64,000 nt of DNA from Physcia stellaris (lineage: Eukaryota > Ascomycota > Lecanoromycetes > Caliciales > Physciaceae). The notes under the pieces were generated by a model. The model was not told the origin of the DNA. It saw only the letters and a list, made by a program, of their open reading frames with translations, and made no database searches. The stretch covers positions 162,888-226,887 of the forward strand of contig JABSSW010000064.1 in NCBI GenBank assembly GCA_018902385.1, written 5' to 3'. Positions 1-10,438 of this stretch are shown one piece after another (position 1 is the first letter of the stretch; the number at the start of each line of letters is the position of its first letter). The position numbers and the translations under genes are program-made.

Positions 1-2090
1 TACGGGAAAGAAGTCTACAACTCTGGTGCTTTCGACCCTTGTGCTGGTACCAAGATCGTCCAGTTATGTCCGGGTACGTGCTGATTTATTGTCCTATTCG
101 TCCGATTCTAATGCACAGGTGTAGTTCCCGCGGGCGATTTCGCGTCACACGGAATTCTTCCTATTCCAGAAAAGTATAAAAGTCAGATTCCATCAATAGC
201 ATTTACGATACCTGATCTTGAAGGCCAAGCGCAAATGGAGTTGAGGTCCAAAGACGATGGTAAGAACTTAGCTTGCATCCAGTCAAATGTTGACAATGGA
301 AAAACCGTCGAAGTCCCAGCCGTGTCGTACATCGCAGCAGGTATTGCTGGGGCAGCGTTGCTTCTCTCTGGATTATCGGCTCTTGGCAGCGCTGGTGCGG
401 GAGGTCACACCCCTAGCCCCAACTTTGGAGACATTGTGGGATGGTTTCAGTCGATGGCCTTTAATGGCATGTTGAGCGTGCATTACCCGCCGGTATACCG
501 CAGTTTCACCAAGAACTTTGCCTTTTCCACGGGTCTCGTGCCCTGGGACTCGATGCAAAAATCCATCGATAGCTTTCGGAGAGCCACAGGTGGAAACCTT
601 ACCGAAGATAGTGTCGAGTTTCTTCGTAACGCGACACTCGTCTACAGCGATGGCTCGAAATCCGATAACTCTTCTATGACCAAACGTGGTCTGACTGCTC
701 TTGGAGAAGTGACGCTGAGAGCAAGAAACGGTGTGTCAATTTCTGGCAATGGAACTGAATCCGGCACCAACAATGGAACGGCCGCCCATGGCGAAACGAA
801 AGTCACTCACCTAGTCCATGGTGTGCAAGGGTATGTAGAGCAGCTCACTATTCCCCAGGCCAATACTTTCCTGACTGTACTTCTGGTTTTTGCAATCGTG
901 GTCGCTGCTATAGCTGTTGGCATACTTCTGCTGAAGGTGATCCTTGAAACATGGGCGCTTTTCGGATCTTTCCCCAAGAAGCTCACCAGCTTCAGGAAAC
1001 GGTATTGGGGATTGCTTGCGCGAACGATCACTAATCTGATCCTGCTCCTATACGGCGTATGGACGCTTTACTGCGTCTATCAGTTCACGAATGGGGATTC
1101 TTGGGCTGCTAAAATCCTTGCCGGTGTAACAATGGCCATTTTCACGGCAATCCTTGGGTTTTTTACCTTTCGCATCTGGTCTCTGGCCCGAAAATACAAG
1201 AAAGCCGAGGGCGACACCGCAGCGCTTTTTGAGAATAAAGAGACCTGGCGCAAGTACAGTTTATTCTACGACAATTACAAGCGAGGTTATTGGTGGTTAT
1301 TTATGCCGGCTATTATCTATATGTTCGCTAAGGGCTGTGTAATCGCCGGTGGTAATGGGCACGGTTTGACCCAGACCGCCGGCCAGCTTATTATTGAATC
1401 ATTGATGATGATTCTGGTGCTCTGGATGCGGCCCTATGCGTCTAAATCTGGAAACTGGATCAACGCATTCATTCAAATCGTCAGGGTACTGTCCGTAGTC
1501 TGCATTCTTATTTTCGTTGAAGAATTGGGTATCGCACAGTCTACAAAAACGATCACTGGCGTGGTCTTGATCGCGGTACAGTCTGTATTGACCATTGTAC
1601 TCGCGATCCTCATTGCCGTTAATTCAATCATCATCTGCTGCAAGGAGAATCCTCACCGTAAGCGGAGAAAGGAGGCCGGTGCGTTGTATCTTTCCATACC
1701 TAAGCGTTTCATCTACTAATAGATTCATTAGAAAAACTCAACCGCGACCTGGACAATCTGACTCCCCTCGACGCACGAAATTCGCTTCTTATGGATCCTG
1801 TGGACTACAGAGACATCAAAGACCCACATACTAAAGGCTATCCCCTGAGCGCCTACGACAGCAGAACGAGCGTGGATGCATTGCGAACGCCGTACCGTGA
1901 CGAGACCCCTCCACCTCGACCGAAATGGGCCCGTGGAGAGAGTGCGGATCACCTCGTCAGCTCTGCAGCCAGCATTGGTCGGACTCATCATCGAAGTTCT
2001 AGTCCAGACAGCTTTGCCTCTAGCCCGCCACCCGCAGGACGACAGCCAACAGTACCGGATATGGGTTCATACACTGGGAGAGCGTATTAG
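1..2090 (+). CDS. Flc/TRP-family membrane protein (putative FAD/calcium transporter), 5' end outside the window
   Basis: The 5' end is cut off by the window edge. Exons 1-73, 119-1678 and 1732-2090 join in frame (introns 74-118 and 1679-1731, both GT-AG; the second has a TACTAAT branch site at about 1713). An unspliced reading would stop at 1719, but splicing restores a tail rich in Pro, Ser and Arg ending at 2090. The start seen here carries the Cys-containing lumenal region (CAGTKIVQLCPG) typical of the ML-like domain of fungal Flc proteins. About eight hydrophobic segments follow, including FLTVLLVFAIVVAAIAVGI and the C-terminal VVLIAVQSVLTIVLAILIAV. Fungal Flc1-3 and Pkd2 act in ER or plasma membrane FAD transport, calcium handling and wall integrity; which member this is cannot be decided here. 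The extracellular loop has several N-x-S/T sites. Confidence 0.85.
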
Positions 2091-2591
2091 AGGAGCATGG
2101 AACGGCGTTGGTCATGGGTATGGGCAGAGCTATAGGCATTCTAGTAGAAGCTTAGTGATATTTGTGAATACAACCTAGGATCGTTCTCAGCATCTTCTCT
2201 CGTTCAATTCATGGCCTATACGACTTTGGTTAGAGGTACGAGATGCACGCCATCCCCACGCGCCTCTGCGATCCCCGTAGACTCGCTTGTGAAGGGTGGC
2301 CATCGGTGCTGACCTCCAACCGAGGCATTGCAGGCATCAATATTCGAGTGCGGTTGGAGGATCCATTCGCGTGATAACGTGTCGTTAGCGTGTAAATGGC
2401 ATGAGTCACGGAGCCAAAGGTAGGGTGTTGACAAGAAGTTCCAAGGTACAGTACTTAATTAGGTTGGGGCCCTTCTACTCAGGAATATAACATATTTCCT
2501 GTTTGCATCATACCTTGATTGGTATCCAAAGAATTCTCTGCACCGGTTGCGAGCACACTTCTCCAAGACCATAAGCTTATACAGAGCAACC
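2091..2591. other. Intergenic, Flc-type gene to GFA gene
   Basis: No coding segment with recognisable similarity. It should hold the 3' UTR of the upstream gene and the promoter of the GFA gene. No tRNA or repeat seen. Confidence 0.5.
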
Positions 2592-3904
2592 ATGTCTGCC
2601 CACCAAGACCAGTCGACGATGCAAGAATACAAGGGCAATTGCCATTGTGGGAAGTAGGTATCGTGGCAGCCACCATAGCCATATCCTACCCTTGGTTCTT
2701 GTAATCTTGTAACATAATTCAGTGACTACTTTAGCTGCTGAAATATTTTTGGACGTTGAGTAAATGGCATCAGACGATAGCAGAGCTGATATCAGGCACC
2801 TAAACAGATTCACTTTCTCGCTCAAACTTCCTGCTCTGGAGCAAGTCTATTATTGCAATTGCAGCATCTGCGCGAGGGTTGGTACTTTTCCTTCCGTGAT
2901 TTTCGACCATGTTGCTTGTTCCGTGGTGCTATCAAAATCCTAATGGCCTAACATGTTATACACCAAACATCCGTTGCCGTTCATTTGTTGATTGCTAATC
3001 GATGCCTTAGAATGCCTATCTCTGGGTGTTTCCGGCCAGCGGCTCCGACATGACAATCGAAAAAGGAGGAGGTGCTTTGAAGGGATACCAGTTCGGGAAG
3101 AAGTCTTATGAGCACTCCGTACGTACCGTCACATACCCTTGCACTTCTTGTAGCACTTGGTAAAAAAATCTAGACAAATACTCACCGACCTAGTTTTGCC
3201 CTACCTGTGGTACCTCAGTGATGGCTCGTCAATTGGATAAACCTGATGGGCAGGGGTTAGCCGTCAATGTATCTTAGACTCGTCCGCGTTAACGATCCAA
3301 CGCCATGCAGTATTGACATCGCAGCGTAGGCTCGTTGCTTCCGAGACGTGACTTTTAATTCCTTGAAGGTCCAGAATTTCGATGGAGGTTCCCTAGAGCC
3401 AGCCTACCAACCGCCTGAAGATTTTCCAGTCCTAAAGACTGAGGTCGAAGAAGGACTGAAATTATACCATGGTAATTGCCACTGCGGTGCCATCACATGG
3501 ACCGTGAAGCATAAGCCGCTGGAGGACTCGAAAGTCACCACTTGTAATTGTAGCTGGTGTGGAAGGGTAGGTTTTCGCTGGTGGATTGGGATGAAAAATT
3601 TGAAGCATGTCCATACTGACGGCGCTAGAACGGCGAAATGTGGATATATCCGCCCCCTGAGAATCTAGCACTCAGGCATGGAGGAGCATTTACCGGCTAT
3701 GAGTTCGGTAGCAAAAGCGTTCGCCATTTGTTTTGTAGTGTCTGTGGGGTCAGCGTGGGCTGCAGTCCAAAGAAAGGGCTGGAGTCGAAGATCCTCGTTC
3801 GGCCTGTAAACATTCGGACCATGAACGGCGTTTGTCTCGATAGCCTAGATGTCAAGGAAGCGGACGGCTGGTCAACGATGGAGCCGCAGTATGAGGTCAA
3901 GTAG
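2592..3904 (+). CDS. Tandem GFA (CENP-V/GFA, DUF636) domain protein
   Basis: Six exons rebuilt by hand: 2592-2653, 2808-2877, 3011-3118, 3194-3268, 3330-3566, 3629-3904. They total 828 nt (275 aa) and every junction keeps frame. Two copies of the GFA fold are seen. Each has a zinc-binding NCHCG near its start, a CNCSxC motif (CNCSICAR, CNCSWCGR) and a late CxxC (CPTCG, CSVCG), with an aromatic stretch of the WVFP / WIYPPP type after the middle motif. Family members are related to glutathione-dependent formaldehyde-activating enzyme, but the natural substrate of the fungal tandem proteins is not known, so I give no reaction. No signal peptide or membrane segment is seen. The second exon could instead begin 7 bases earlier; I chose the junction that best keeps the domain spacing. 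Confidence 0.82.
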
Positions 3905-4812
3905 ATAAAGGGAGAGAAAGCTTTTCGTCGAATGTAGGGACCAAGTATGGATCGAATTTCAGGCAAGACGATGGTCAATGAAGTCGGCTCGTCTTCGAAA
4001 AAGAAAGTCGATCCGATTTTCCAGAACCGGGCAAAGATGACGCTTTTATGGTTAAGTCTATTTATGATATTTTCGCCAGGAGTACTTGACAATCTAAACG
4101 GGATGTGGCAGTTCGTTGTCTGATTGTACACATAGTACGAGAACGTAAGAGAACGATTCCTCCATTGTACTAGGGTGCCTATGTGGTGGACAAGTCTGTG
4201 AGCCTCTTGAAGAAGTCGAACGAAATGTGAAAGAAGCACCATCGTACCAGGCAAGTCAAGACTGGATGCCTAATAGTGCCCAGGTGATTATATGTCGATA
4301 CAAGAATGAAACGCAACGGCAGATCTACCTGATTACAATGACATGAAGAACGCCGGCAAGCCCCTAATGGGCCCAGTGCTGATCCGCAGAATGGTCCAGA
4401 CGGATAAAGGTTTTGGCATGAAACTTGATCGTCACTCGATATATTGAAAAGAACAAGAATAGAGGATTTTGAAAAAGAAGCGGCAAAGGAACACAATAGA
4501 TGAGGACCTTGATGTGCATACTAAGCGCACAAGCTAGAGCAAAGGAACCGAATAGTGTCCCTGTGTGTCTCTTAATATCCTTCATACATTGTGAATGGAA
4601 AGGGGAGCAGCCATCACATCTTGAAATCCCGCAGTGGTTTGTGTGACAAGACTGTTACCTGCTGGCTCAATCACATGGTTTGGGATTGGCACCAGGGTAC
4701 ATATTTGCCAGAATCCGATAATAAGTAGTAGCAATCCATATGCTTGAGTCGGGTCTTCGTGCTCGCAAATGCCCTAAAACTCAGATATCTCTGCATGATT
4801 TTGTGTAGCACA
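3905..4812. other. Intergenic, GFA gene to nicotianamine synthase
   Basis: About 900 bases without a supported gene. Several minus-strand open frames of 60-185 codons run here and into the GFA exons, but none shows a recognisable motif. No repeat or RNA gene seen. Confidence 0.5.
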
Positions 4813-5891
4813 ATGACAGCAGACGATACAACCGAATGCGCTGCATGTCTGATCAAGGATATCCTTTCGTGCTATGAGTTGTTGACGAAGCTGCCGTCAC
4901 TAGAACCTTCGCCGTTAGTCGACAGCCTCTTTACAAAGCTTGTTGAGTTATGTAGCCAGACGCTAGATGAGGCCACCTCTGCAGCGGTTGGTCCATTCAC
5001 TTATCTCGAATCCCTGCAACGGACGGAAAACCTAACACTTGGTAGATTTTGAAAGACCCCGGCATTGCAGAGATTACTCCGCATCTGCGTCACTTGTGCT
5101 CTAAGGGTGAGTATCTTCTCGAGACGTACTGGTCACGGGAAATTTGTCGTCATAAAACCCACGAGGAAGGTAAGACCAATCCTCCAGAGAGAGGCAACCG
5201 TCTACGACATCGCAAGAAACGCACTGAAGCTCCACTAGCAAATAAGAGACTGCGAGAATTTACCTACTTTAACAACTATGTCGAACTCACCCACATGGAA
5301 CTGAGCGCCCTGAGCTCGATTTCGGCTGACGAAACGCTCAACGAATTCGCTATTATCGGATCGGGTCCTCTTCCGCTTACGTCGTTGTGTATTCTGCAGG
5401 CTTTGGAGCGTAGAGGCTGTGGGCCAGCGTGCGTCCACAATATTGACAATGATCCTGCGGCCATTTCAGAATCATCGAAGCTTTGCTGTAGGCTCGGCCA
5501 CGGCGAAGACGCCATGTGCTTTCAATGTGCCGACGCTATGAGGGATACGCTAAACCTTGGCCGCTTTGATGTCGTATATCTAGCCGCGCTGGTTGGGAGT
5601 TGCTATGAGCAAAAGATCAATATTGTTCGCAATACTGTAAAGACAATGCGGCCCGGGGGGCTTCTGGTGCTTCGGACAGCGCACTCACTTAGAGGTCTCT
5701 TGTATCCGGCGAGTATCCACACCGTCTTCAAACCTCGGTGGAAGGTCCTCTGACTTCTTCCAGACCGTCCACGTATCGAGGAGATGCGCTCGCTAGGCTT
5801 GACACCTCTTCTAGCCGTGCATCCTTACAACCATATCATCAACAGTGCCATAATTTGCCGGGTCAATCCAGCTATAACGTGCAAGCTCTGA
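4813..5891 (+). CDS. Nicotianamine synthase
   Basis: Four exons, 4813-4986, 5046-5169, 5239-5712 and 5764-5891, give 900 nt (299 aa), near the usual size of the family. Introns are GT-AG; the first has a CTAAC branch site before TTGGTAG, and the last is only 51 nt with CTGAC. Read without splicing the gene looks frameshifted and nonsense-mutated; both faults vanish on splicing. Motifs: the N-terminal helical region (ITPHLRHLCSKGEYLLE), FTYFNNYVELTHMELSAL, the SAM-fold loop IGSGPLPLTS, NIDNDPAAI, DVVYLAALVG, MRPGGLLVLRTAHSLRGLLYP and VHPYNHIINSAI. The enzyme family condenses three S-adenosylmethionine molecules into nicotianamine, a chelator of Fe, Zn, Cu and Ni; it is known from plants and from some filamentous fungi. 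The cellular role here (metal homeostasis or a secondary-metabolite precursor) is inference. Confidence 0.85.
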
Positions 5892-6729
5892 GGTTTCGAT
5901 GAGTCGGATGGTTGCTTGCCCCAGGACATGTAGCGGGAACTGAGTCTTTGTGGACGATTTCCAGAATGGACTTGAAGACCTAGCGTTCCGAAGGTTCAAA
6001 AGGAGTTTTGCTGGAGCGGACCACTGGGCTCATAGTAATGCAGCATTGGAAACGAACGATGAGCAAAGCATTAGAGGATGACATCCTCGGTAGCGATCCT
6101 GCGGTGACGAGCGAAGCTTGCAAGCCATGCATCTGTCGTTGGCAGTGGGATCATGATCATGGCACAAATTGGAGGTTACTTGTGCATGTCGAGGTCTGGG
6201 CTAAAAATAGAGTAGTACGAGTACTCGTCAGAAAAGGCTAGAAGTATCATAGACGAAGAGATCGACAGTGATACTCCGTAGCGCAGCCCGATTTGTGACT
6301 TCCAAGAGACCAAATCAAGCCTGATTTGACTGAGGCCATTTTGCGCGAAGCCGATTGAGTGTCCATCACCCCTGCGAGCCTGCTTGCCCCCTTCCAGAAT
6401 GCCCCTTTGAACCCTGTTCGATGCAGATTTTCGATAAACAGACCATCTGCCAAGCCATTCGGACTCAATTCTTCCCATCTCGTATCACTAGGTACATAAG
6501 GTATCTGCTGAAATCTTGCCTCCTGTTAGCTCTCAACGGCTCCTTTCTTCTCTGTACAATGCTGACTTCTTTCATCCTCGTTGTCTCTCTATCTGTTTGC
6601 TCTGTTGCTTCATCTGATTAGCCGGGCCCATTTCTTTTCATCCGTTCGCGTGTATTGCCATTGATAAGCACATCCAACGACCAGCCAGCCTCGCTCGCCA
6701 TTACTTTTCGGCTACTTGACCGCTCCATT
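5892..6729. promoter_or_regulatory. Intergenic and pyrimidine-rich promoter of the GH128 gene
   Basis: No supported gene in the first 600 bases. From about 6510 to 6620 the plus strand is rich in C and T (runs such as CTCCTTTCTTCTCTG and TTGTCTCTCTATCTG). CT-rich tracts just upstream of the start are common in strongly expressed filamentous-fungal genes, so this is a plausible core promoter for the glucanase at 6730. Confidence 0.4.
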
Positions 6730-7704
6730 ATGTATATCTCAACCTTTCTAGCATTTCTTCCTCTCCTCTCCACCAGCTCCGCGCAATCGAAGTCTTCAAA
6801 GCGGGGCCTCGTCTATGTCCCGTCATCAAAACATCCACTCGATGACCGATGGTGGGCCTCGTCAACCAGCGACTTGACATGGTATTATAACTATCTGTCA
6901 CAGCCCTCGCCTGCTTTCACCAACAACTCAAACTTCCACTTCGTGCCCATGCTCTGGGGTGCCAATAGCGGATCCTCTTTCCTCAACGACGTAACCTCCT
7001 TGATTAAGAGCGGCACAAATATATCACACGTGCTTACCTTCAACGAGCCAGACGGAAGAGATAATGGCGGCAGCAGTGTGGATGCCCAGACCGCTGCCGA
7101 GACGTGGATACGCGAAGTTGAGCCATTGAAGAAGATGGGTGTCAAGCTCGGGGCGCCAGCGGTGACTGGTGCACCCACAGGCTTCAACTGGCTCCAGAAT
7201 TTTTTCACTCACTGTGATGGCAAGTGCAGTGCTGATTTCATACCGGTGCACTGGTACGGCAACTTCGAGGGTTTGGCGAGCCATGTGGGTCAGGTCAACT
7301 CAACCTATCAGAACATGACCATGTGGGTAACGGAGTACGCCTTGGATCACGCTAGTTTGGAAGAATCGCAGTCTTTTTACAATCAGAGCTCACAGTTCAT
7401 GGATCGTGTAGAGTAAGTTTCCGAGCTTCTCCCCTTTCCGTCTACTTCCCAACGTTTTCAGTTAATCGTGGATAATAGATACATCACACATTATTCGTAC
7501 TTTGGGTCTTTCCGCAGTGACGCCTCGAACGTTGGTCCCAACGCAGCAATGCTTACCCAGAAGGGTGATTTGACTGACATTGGAAGCTGGTATCTGGGTG
7601 GAACGGCGACGGGTAAGGTACCCAAGGGTGCCGCAGGAAAGAAGACGGTTTTTGCTGGCTCAAGCGCGCTGGTCGCAATGGCTTGCATTTGGATGTTGAT
7701 ATAA
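6730..7704 (+). CDS. Secreted, probably GPI-anchored glycoside hydrolase family 128 (beta-1,3-glucanase type)
   Basis: Exons 6730-7412 and 7479-7704 (GTAAGT...AATAG intron) give 909 nt, 302 aa. ATG at 6730 begins a signal peptide (YISTFLAFLPLLSTSSA). The body starts with KRGLVYVPS, as in the Asl1/GH128 family. FNEPD (about residue 105) should hold the acid/base Glu and WVTEYA (about residue 200) the nucleophile Glu. Also conserved are FVPMLWG and IPVHWYG. The protein ends with a Gly/Ala/Lys spacer and the hydrophobic tail SSALVAMACIWMLI without charged residues after it, as expected of a GPI signal. GH128 enzymes cut beta-1,3-glucan; with a GPI anchor the likely place of action is the fungus's own wall, which is inference. 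Several N-x-S/T sites are present. Confidence 0.87.
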
Positions 7705-8229
7705 AGTGTGGCCAGCTAGGAATCAGTGTTGCTTCATAGACTTTCTGTGTATAGCTTTATAGATCTGCGCTGGCTGGAAGGCTGGTTTTGGGGTCAGTCC
7801 TTGGCGCACTTGATGGAGTTTCGGCTCTCAAAAGGATAGTGTGTGGGCATAATGAGGATTTGGACCTCTTTTGGAGCTCAAATGTTTCGATGATCCTGCT
7901 CCAATTAGCCCTTTAAAACGGCCCGAAATGTTGGGGATTCTCATTGTTGGGATTTAAAGTATGGTTACAACGTACAAGAGGAACGGACCAGAGGACTCTT
8001 GAGATGTTATAACTAAGTAGAAAAAGCATCGTGCCCATCGCAATAAGGTGCTTGAAAGGGATGCTAATTAAACGCCTTGACCCCCTAAACGAGACATCAT
8101 GATTATCATCGCCTCATTTGCCAGCGCCACAAGTAGCCTTCATATCAAAATGCCCTTGGCTCCAGATTCACCCTCTCCGCCAATCTGTGTCAGCCGCGTC
8201 TCTTCCGAATCCCTTGCCTCGTCTCCTTC
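7705..8229. other. Intergenic between convergent genes
   Basis: Convergent 3' ends of the GH128 gene (+) and the Yippee-type gene (-). No coding signal, repeat or RNA gene recognised. Confidence 0.5.
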
Positions 8230-8910
8230 TCAACGCCAGCATCGGGCTCCACACCCCGCAAATAAGTCCTCACACTCGTCTTCATCCTGGCTGTTGAACT
8301 CGACCTCTCCCCTTTCCGCCAGATCTTCGCCAACGTCTTCTCGCATACCCTCCGCATACCCTACCCCTTCCCAACGACTGCTCTCAAAGGTCTTCTTCGT
8401 TTCCAGAATAAACTTCCCAACCTTGTACCTTTGCCCCTCCTCTTCAGCACTATCGTACTTCCATCCAATGACGCTCCCACAGAAAGCGCAGCTCACATCG
8501 CTGACAGTATGCGCACCCGTGACCAACTGCCTGGGTACCGCTTTGTGCACATGCGTGTTCGGCAGGTTGGGAAGATATGAACCTTGCCTCTGAGGCGTGA
8601 TCTCGGGATTCGCGCCAATGGGAAAGGGAGAGACAAGGTATGCGCGGCCGTGGCGGCCAGTGAAACCTTTGCTAATTATTTGAGAGGTGAGACAGAGGTC
8701 GGTGGCGCAACGGGCGCAGCGGATATGGGAGACGTGGCCCGTGAGAAAGATCGAAGGAGACGGCCCGGTATCTGAGGAAATAGGGCTGCCAACGGAGGAT
8801 TCGGAGGATGTAGAGTCAGTTGAGGGGTTGCGGCGGCGGCGAAAAGGGATCGAGGGGAGGAGGTAGATGGGAAATAATGTCGTTGGGGATGCGCGAGCGA
8901 GAAAGGACAT
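8230..8910 (-). CDS. Yippee/Mis18-type zinc-binding domain protein
   Basis: A single exon of 226 aa. The open frame extends 30 codons further upstream but only from a TTG, so I take the ATG whose complement lies at 8908-8910 (MSFLARAS). The N-terminal 50 residues are basic and Ser/Pro/Thr-rich. The Yippee domain follows: CARCATDL gives the first Cys pair, then [24 protein letters not shown] and [12 protein letters not shown] with the second Cys pair, closed by [12 protein letters not shown]. Yippee proteins fold around one structural zinc and are conserved in eukaryotes; their function in fungi is poorly known. The acidic C-terminal tail ([15 protein letters not shown]) is not part of the domain. 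The opposite strand carries a 164-codon open frame that is only a shadow. Confidence 0.85.
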   Translation of the reverse strand: MSFLARASPTTLFPIYLLPSIPFRRRRNPSTDSTSSESSVGSPISSDTGPSPSIFLTGHVSHIRCARCATDLCLTSQIISKGFTGRHGRAYLVSPFPIGANPEITPQRQGSYLPNLPNTHVHKAVPRQLVTGAHTVSDVSCAFCGSVIGWKYDSAEEEGQRYKVGKFILETKKTFESSRWEGVGYAEGMREDVGEDLAERGEVEFNSQDEDECEDLFAGCGARCWR

Positions 8911-10438
8911 TGAAAGTAAGTATGTATAACATAGACCAGCTGTAGTGAAAGGGCTCCTCGCGAGTATTTGCAGATAGCGTAACTGGACAGCAAGAAGCAA
9001 GAAGCTTGAAGTAAGCTCTGAAGCTATGAAACTGTTAAGACGGCGTATGAAGGGCGATATGATACACCAGGCTCCGAAGAGTCATATTGATGCTGAAATC
9101 GTGCGACTGTTGTGATCCAAGGTACATAAGCTGTCAGGTGCTCACTGTTCCTGGTGCGGCTTTGCTCGGATACGAGTATTGGAGGGGCACGAGAGGGGTT
9201 GATAAGGACTCGACTGATGACTCGCTTTTCGGGCTGATGGTTGGTACATGCACCTAGTACAGTAGTTAGTAATGATGGCGTACGGAGTACTCACCTAATT
9301 TAAGGTATTTCAAGGTCCCTTTTAATTCACAATGTTATTATTATTGTAAGGTAAGCTATGCGCCCAGGGAGGCATTCCGTTAGGCAAGAATAATGATTCC
9401 AAGGCTCGACATACAAGCACGATCTGGCTTTAGCTGTTGATCTAGGTAAGTAGTCGCTCAGTCTCAATCTCGCAACTCCGGAGTGAAAAGGCGGCTACTC
9501 TGCTGCCATCAATAATGTCAGTCATGGGTCTAGCCCACGAGGTCCAAGCTCTCTGCAATATGGTCTGCTTCCAAAGTCGTCATTCGTCAAGGCTACCCGT
9601 AAGGAGATGCAAATGCCACTTGTTCGTGGATTCGGCTCGCAAAATCATGGTTTCCTTCGGGCATCGATTTCACACCTATCAACAGGAGTTCACAGAAGAA
9701 GTGTCCCCAACTCCCCATCACTAAGCAGAAGGACGTCATGTTCCACCCAGGCGAGTCTGGCTTCTTCGATCTTCTTAAGATGATAGAGATCCTTGAATTT
9801 TTGAATCGTGGCAGATATCGTTCACCCATTCATCCTCAATTTCCCTTTACTCAATCATTCTGGCACTATTTTTCCTGCTGTTTAAATTCAGTGTACCTCC
9901 GTAATTACATAAGAAGGCAGAGTCAAAAGAAGGGAGCCTAAAGTACAATTTGAAGGTGAATGAGAAAGTCCAAAGAAACAAGCGGTGTTTACCGTTGGAT
10001 GCTACAGTAGATACAGAATTTAGACTTCGCAAGAGAAGAATGGTTGATTCAAAAAGAAGCTCAATTGGTCAGACGCATCTGCCCCCAGCTGAACACGGTA
10101 CAGAGTACTGAACAGGCGTCCAAGTCGAACTAAGCTGTCATTTATTGCAAATCCCTTCTGCCACCGTATGCGGCTCACACAGGAACGCCGTAATGCTACC
10201 CTTTAATCCATGCTCCGTATGATCCCCACGCGATGCTGTTTTACCAACTGTTCCAATTACCGCTTCCTAAGGGTATCGAGCCTCAAACGCCATGCATAAT
10301 TTCAATCCATCTAACGCTTGCTGCGTCCTGTCCCACAGGCTTCACGCTATCAGCCCAATTCTGGGATACATTCTCGTCCATCATCGACATAGATTGGTTC
10401 ATCCATCCAACTCCAGCACCACTGCCTCGGCAATCGGT
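8911..10438. other. Long intergenic stretch, Yippee-type gene to MPE1
   Basis: About 1.5 kb without a supported gene. Open frames of 60-80 codons at 9515-10032 have no recognisable motif. Short tracts around AAGGTA (9301-9360) resemble motifs in other intergenic regions of this window. No tRNA or transposon found. Confidence 0.5.

Noticed and set aside
3697-4254. 185-codon minus-strand frame
   Set aside because: It overlaps the last GFA exon on the other strand, shows no motif, and its composition follows the opposite-strand gene.
4744-4812. Earlier in-frame start of the nicotianamine synthase
   Set aside because: The extension begins with TTG, not ATG; the ATG at 4813 gives the expected length.
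5713-5763. Premature stop TGA in nicotianamine synthase (pseudogene idea)
   Set aside because: The stop lies in a 51-nt GT-AG intron with a CTGAC branch site, and removing it restores the conserved C-terminus.
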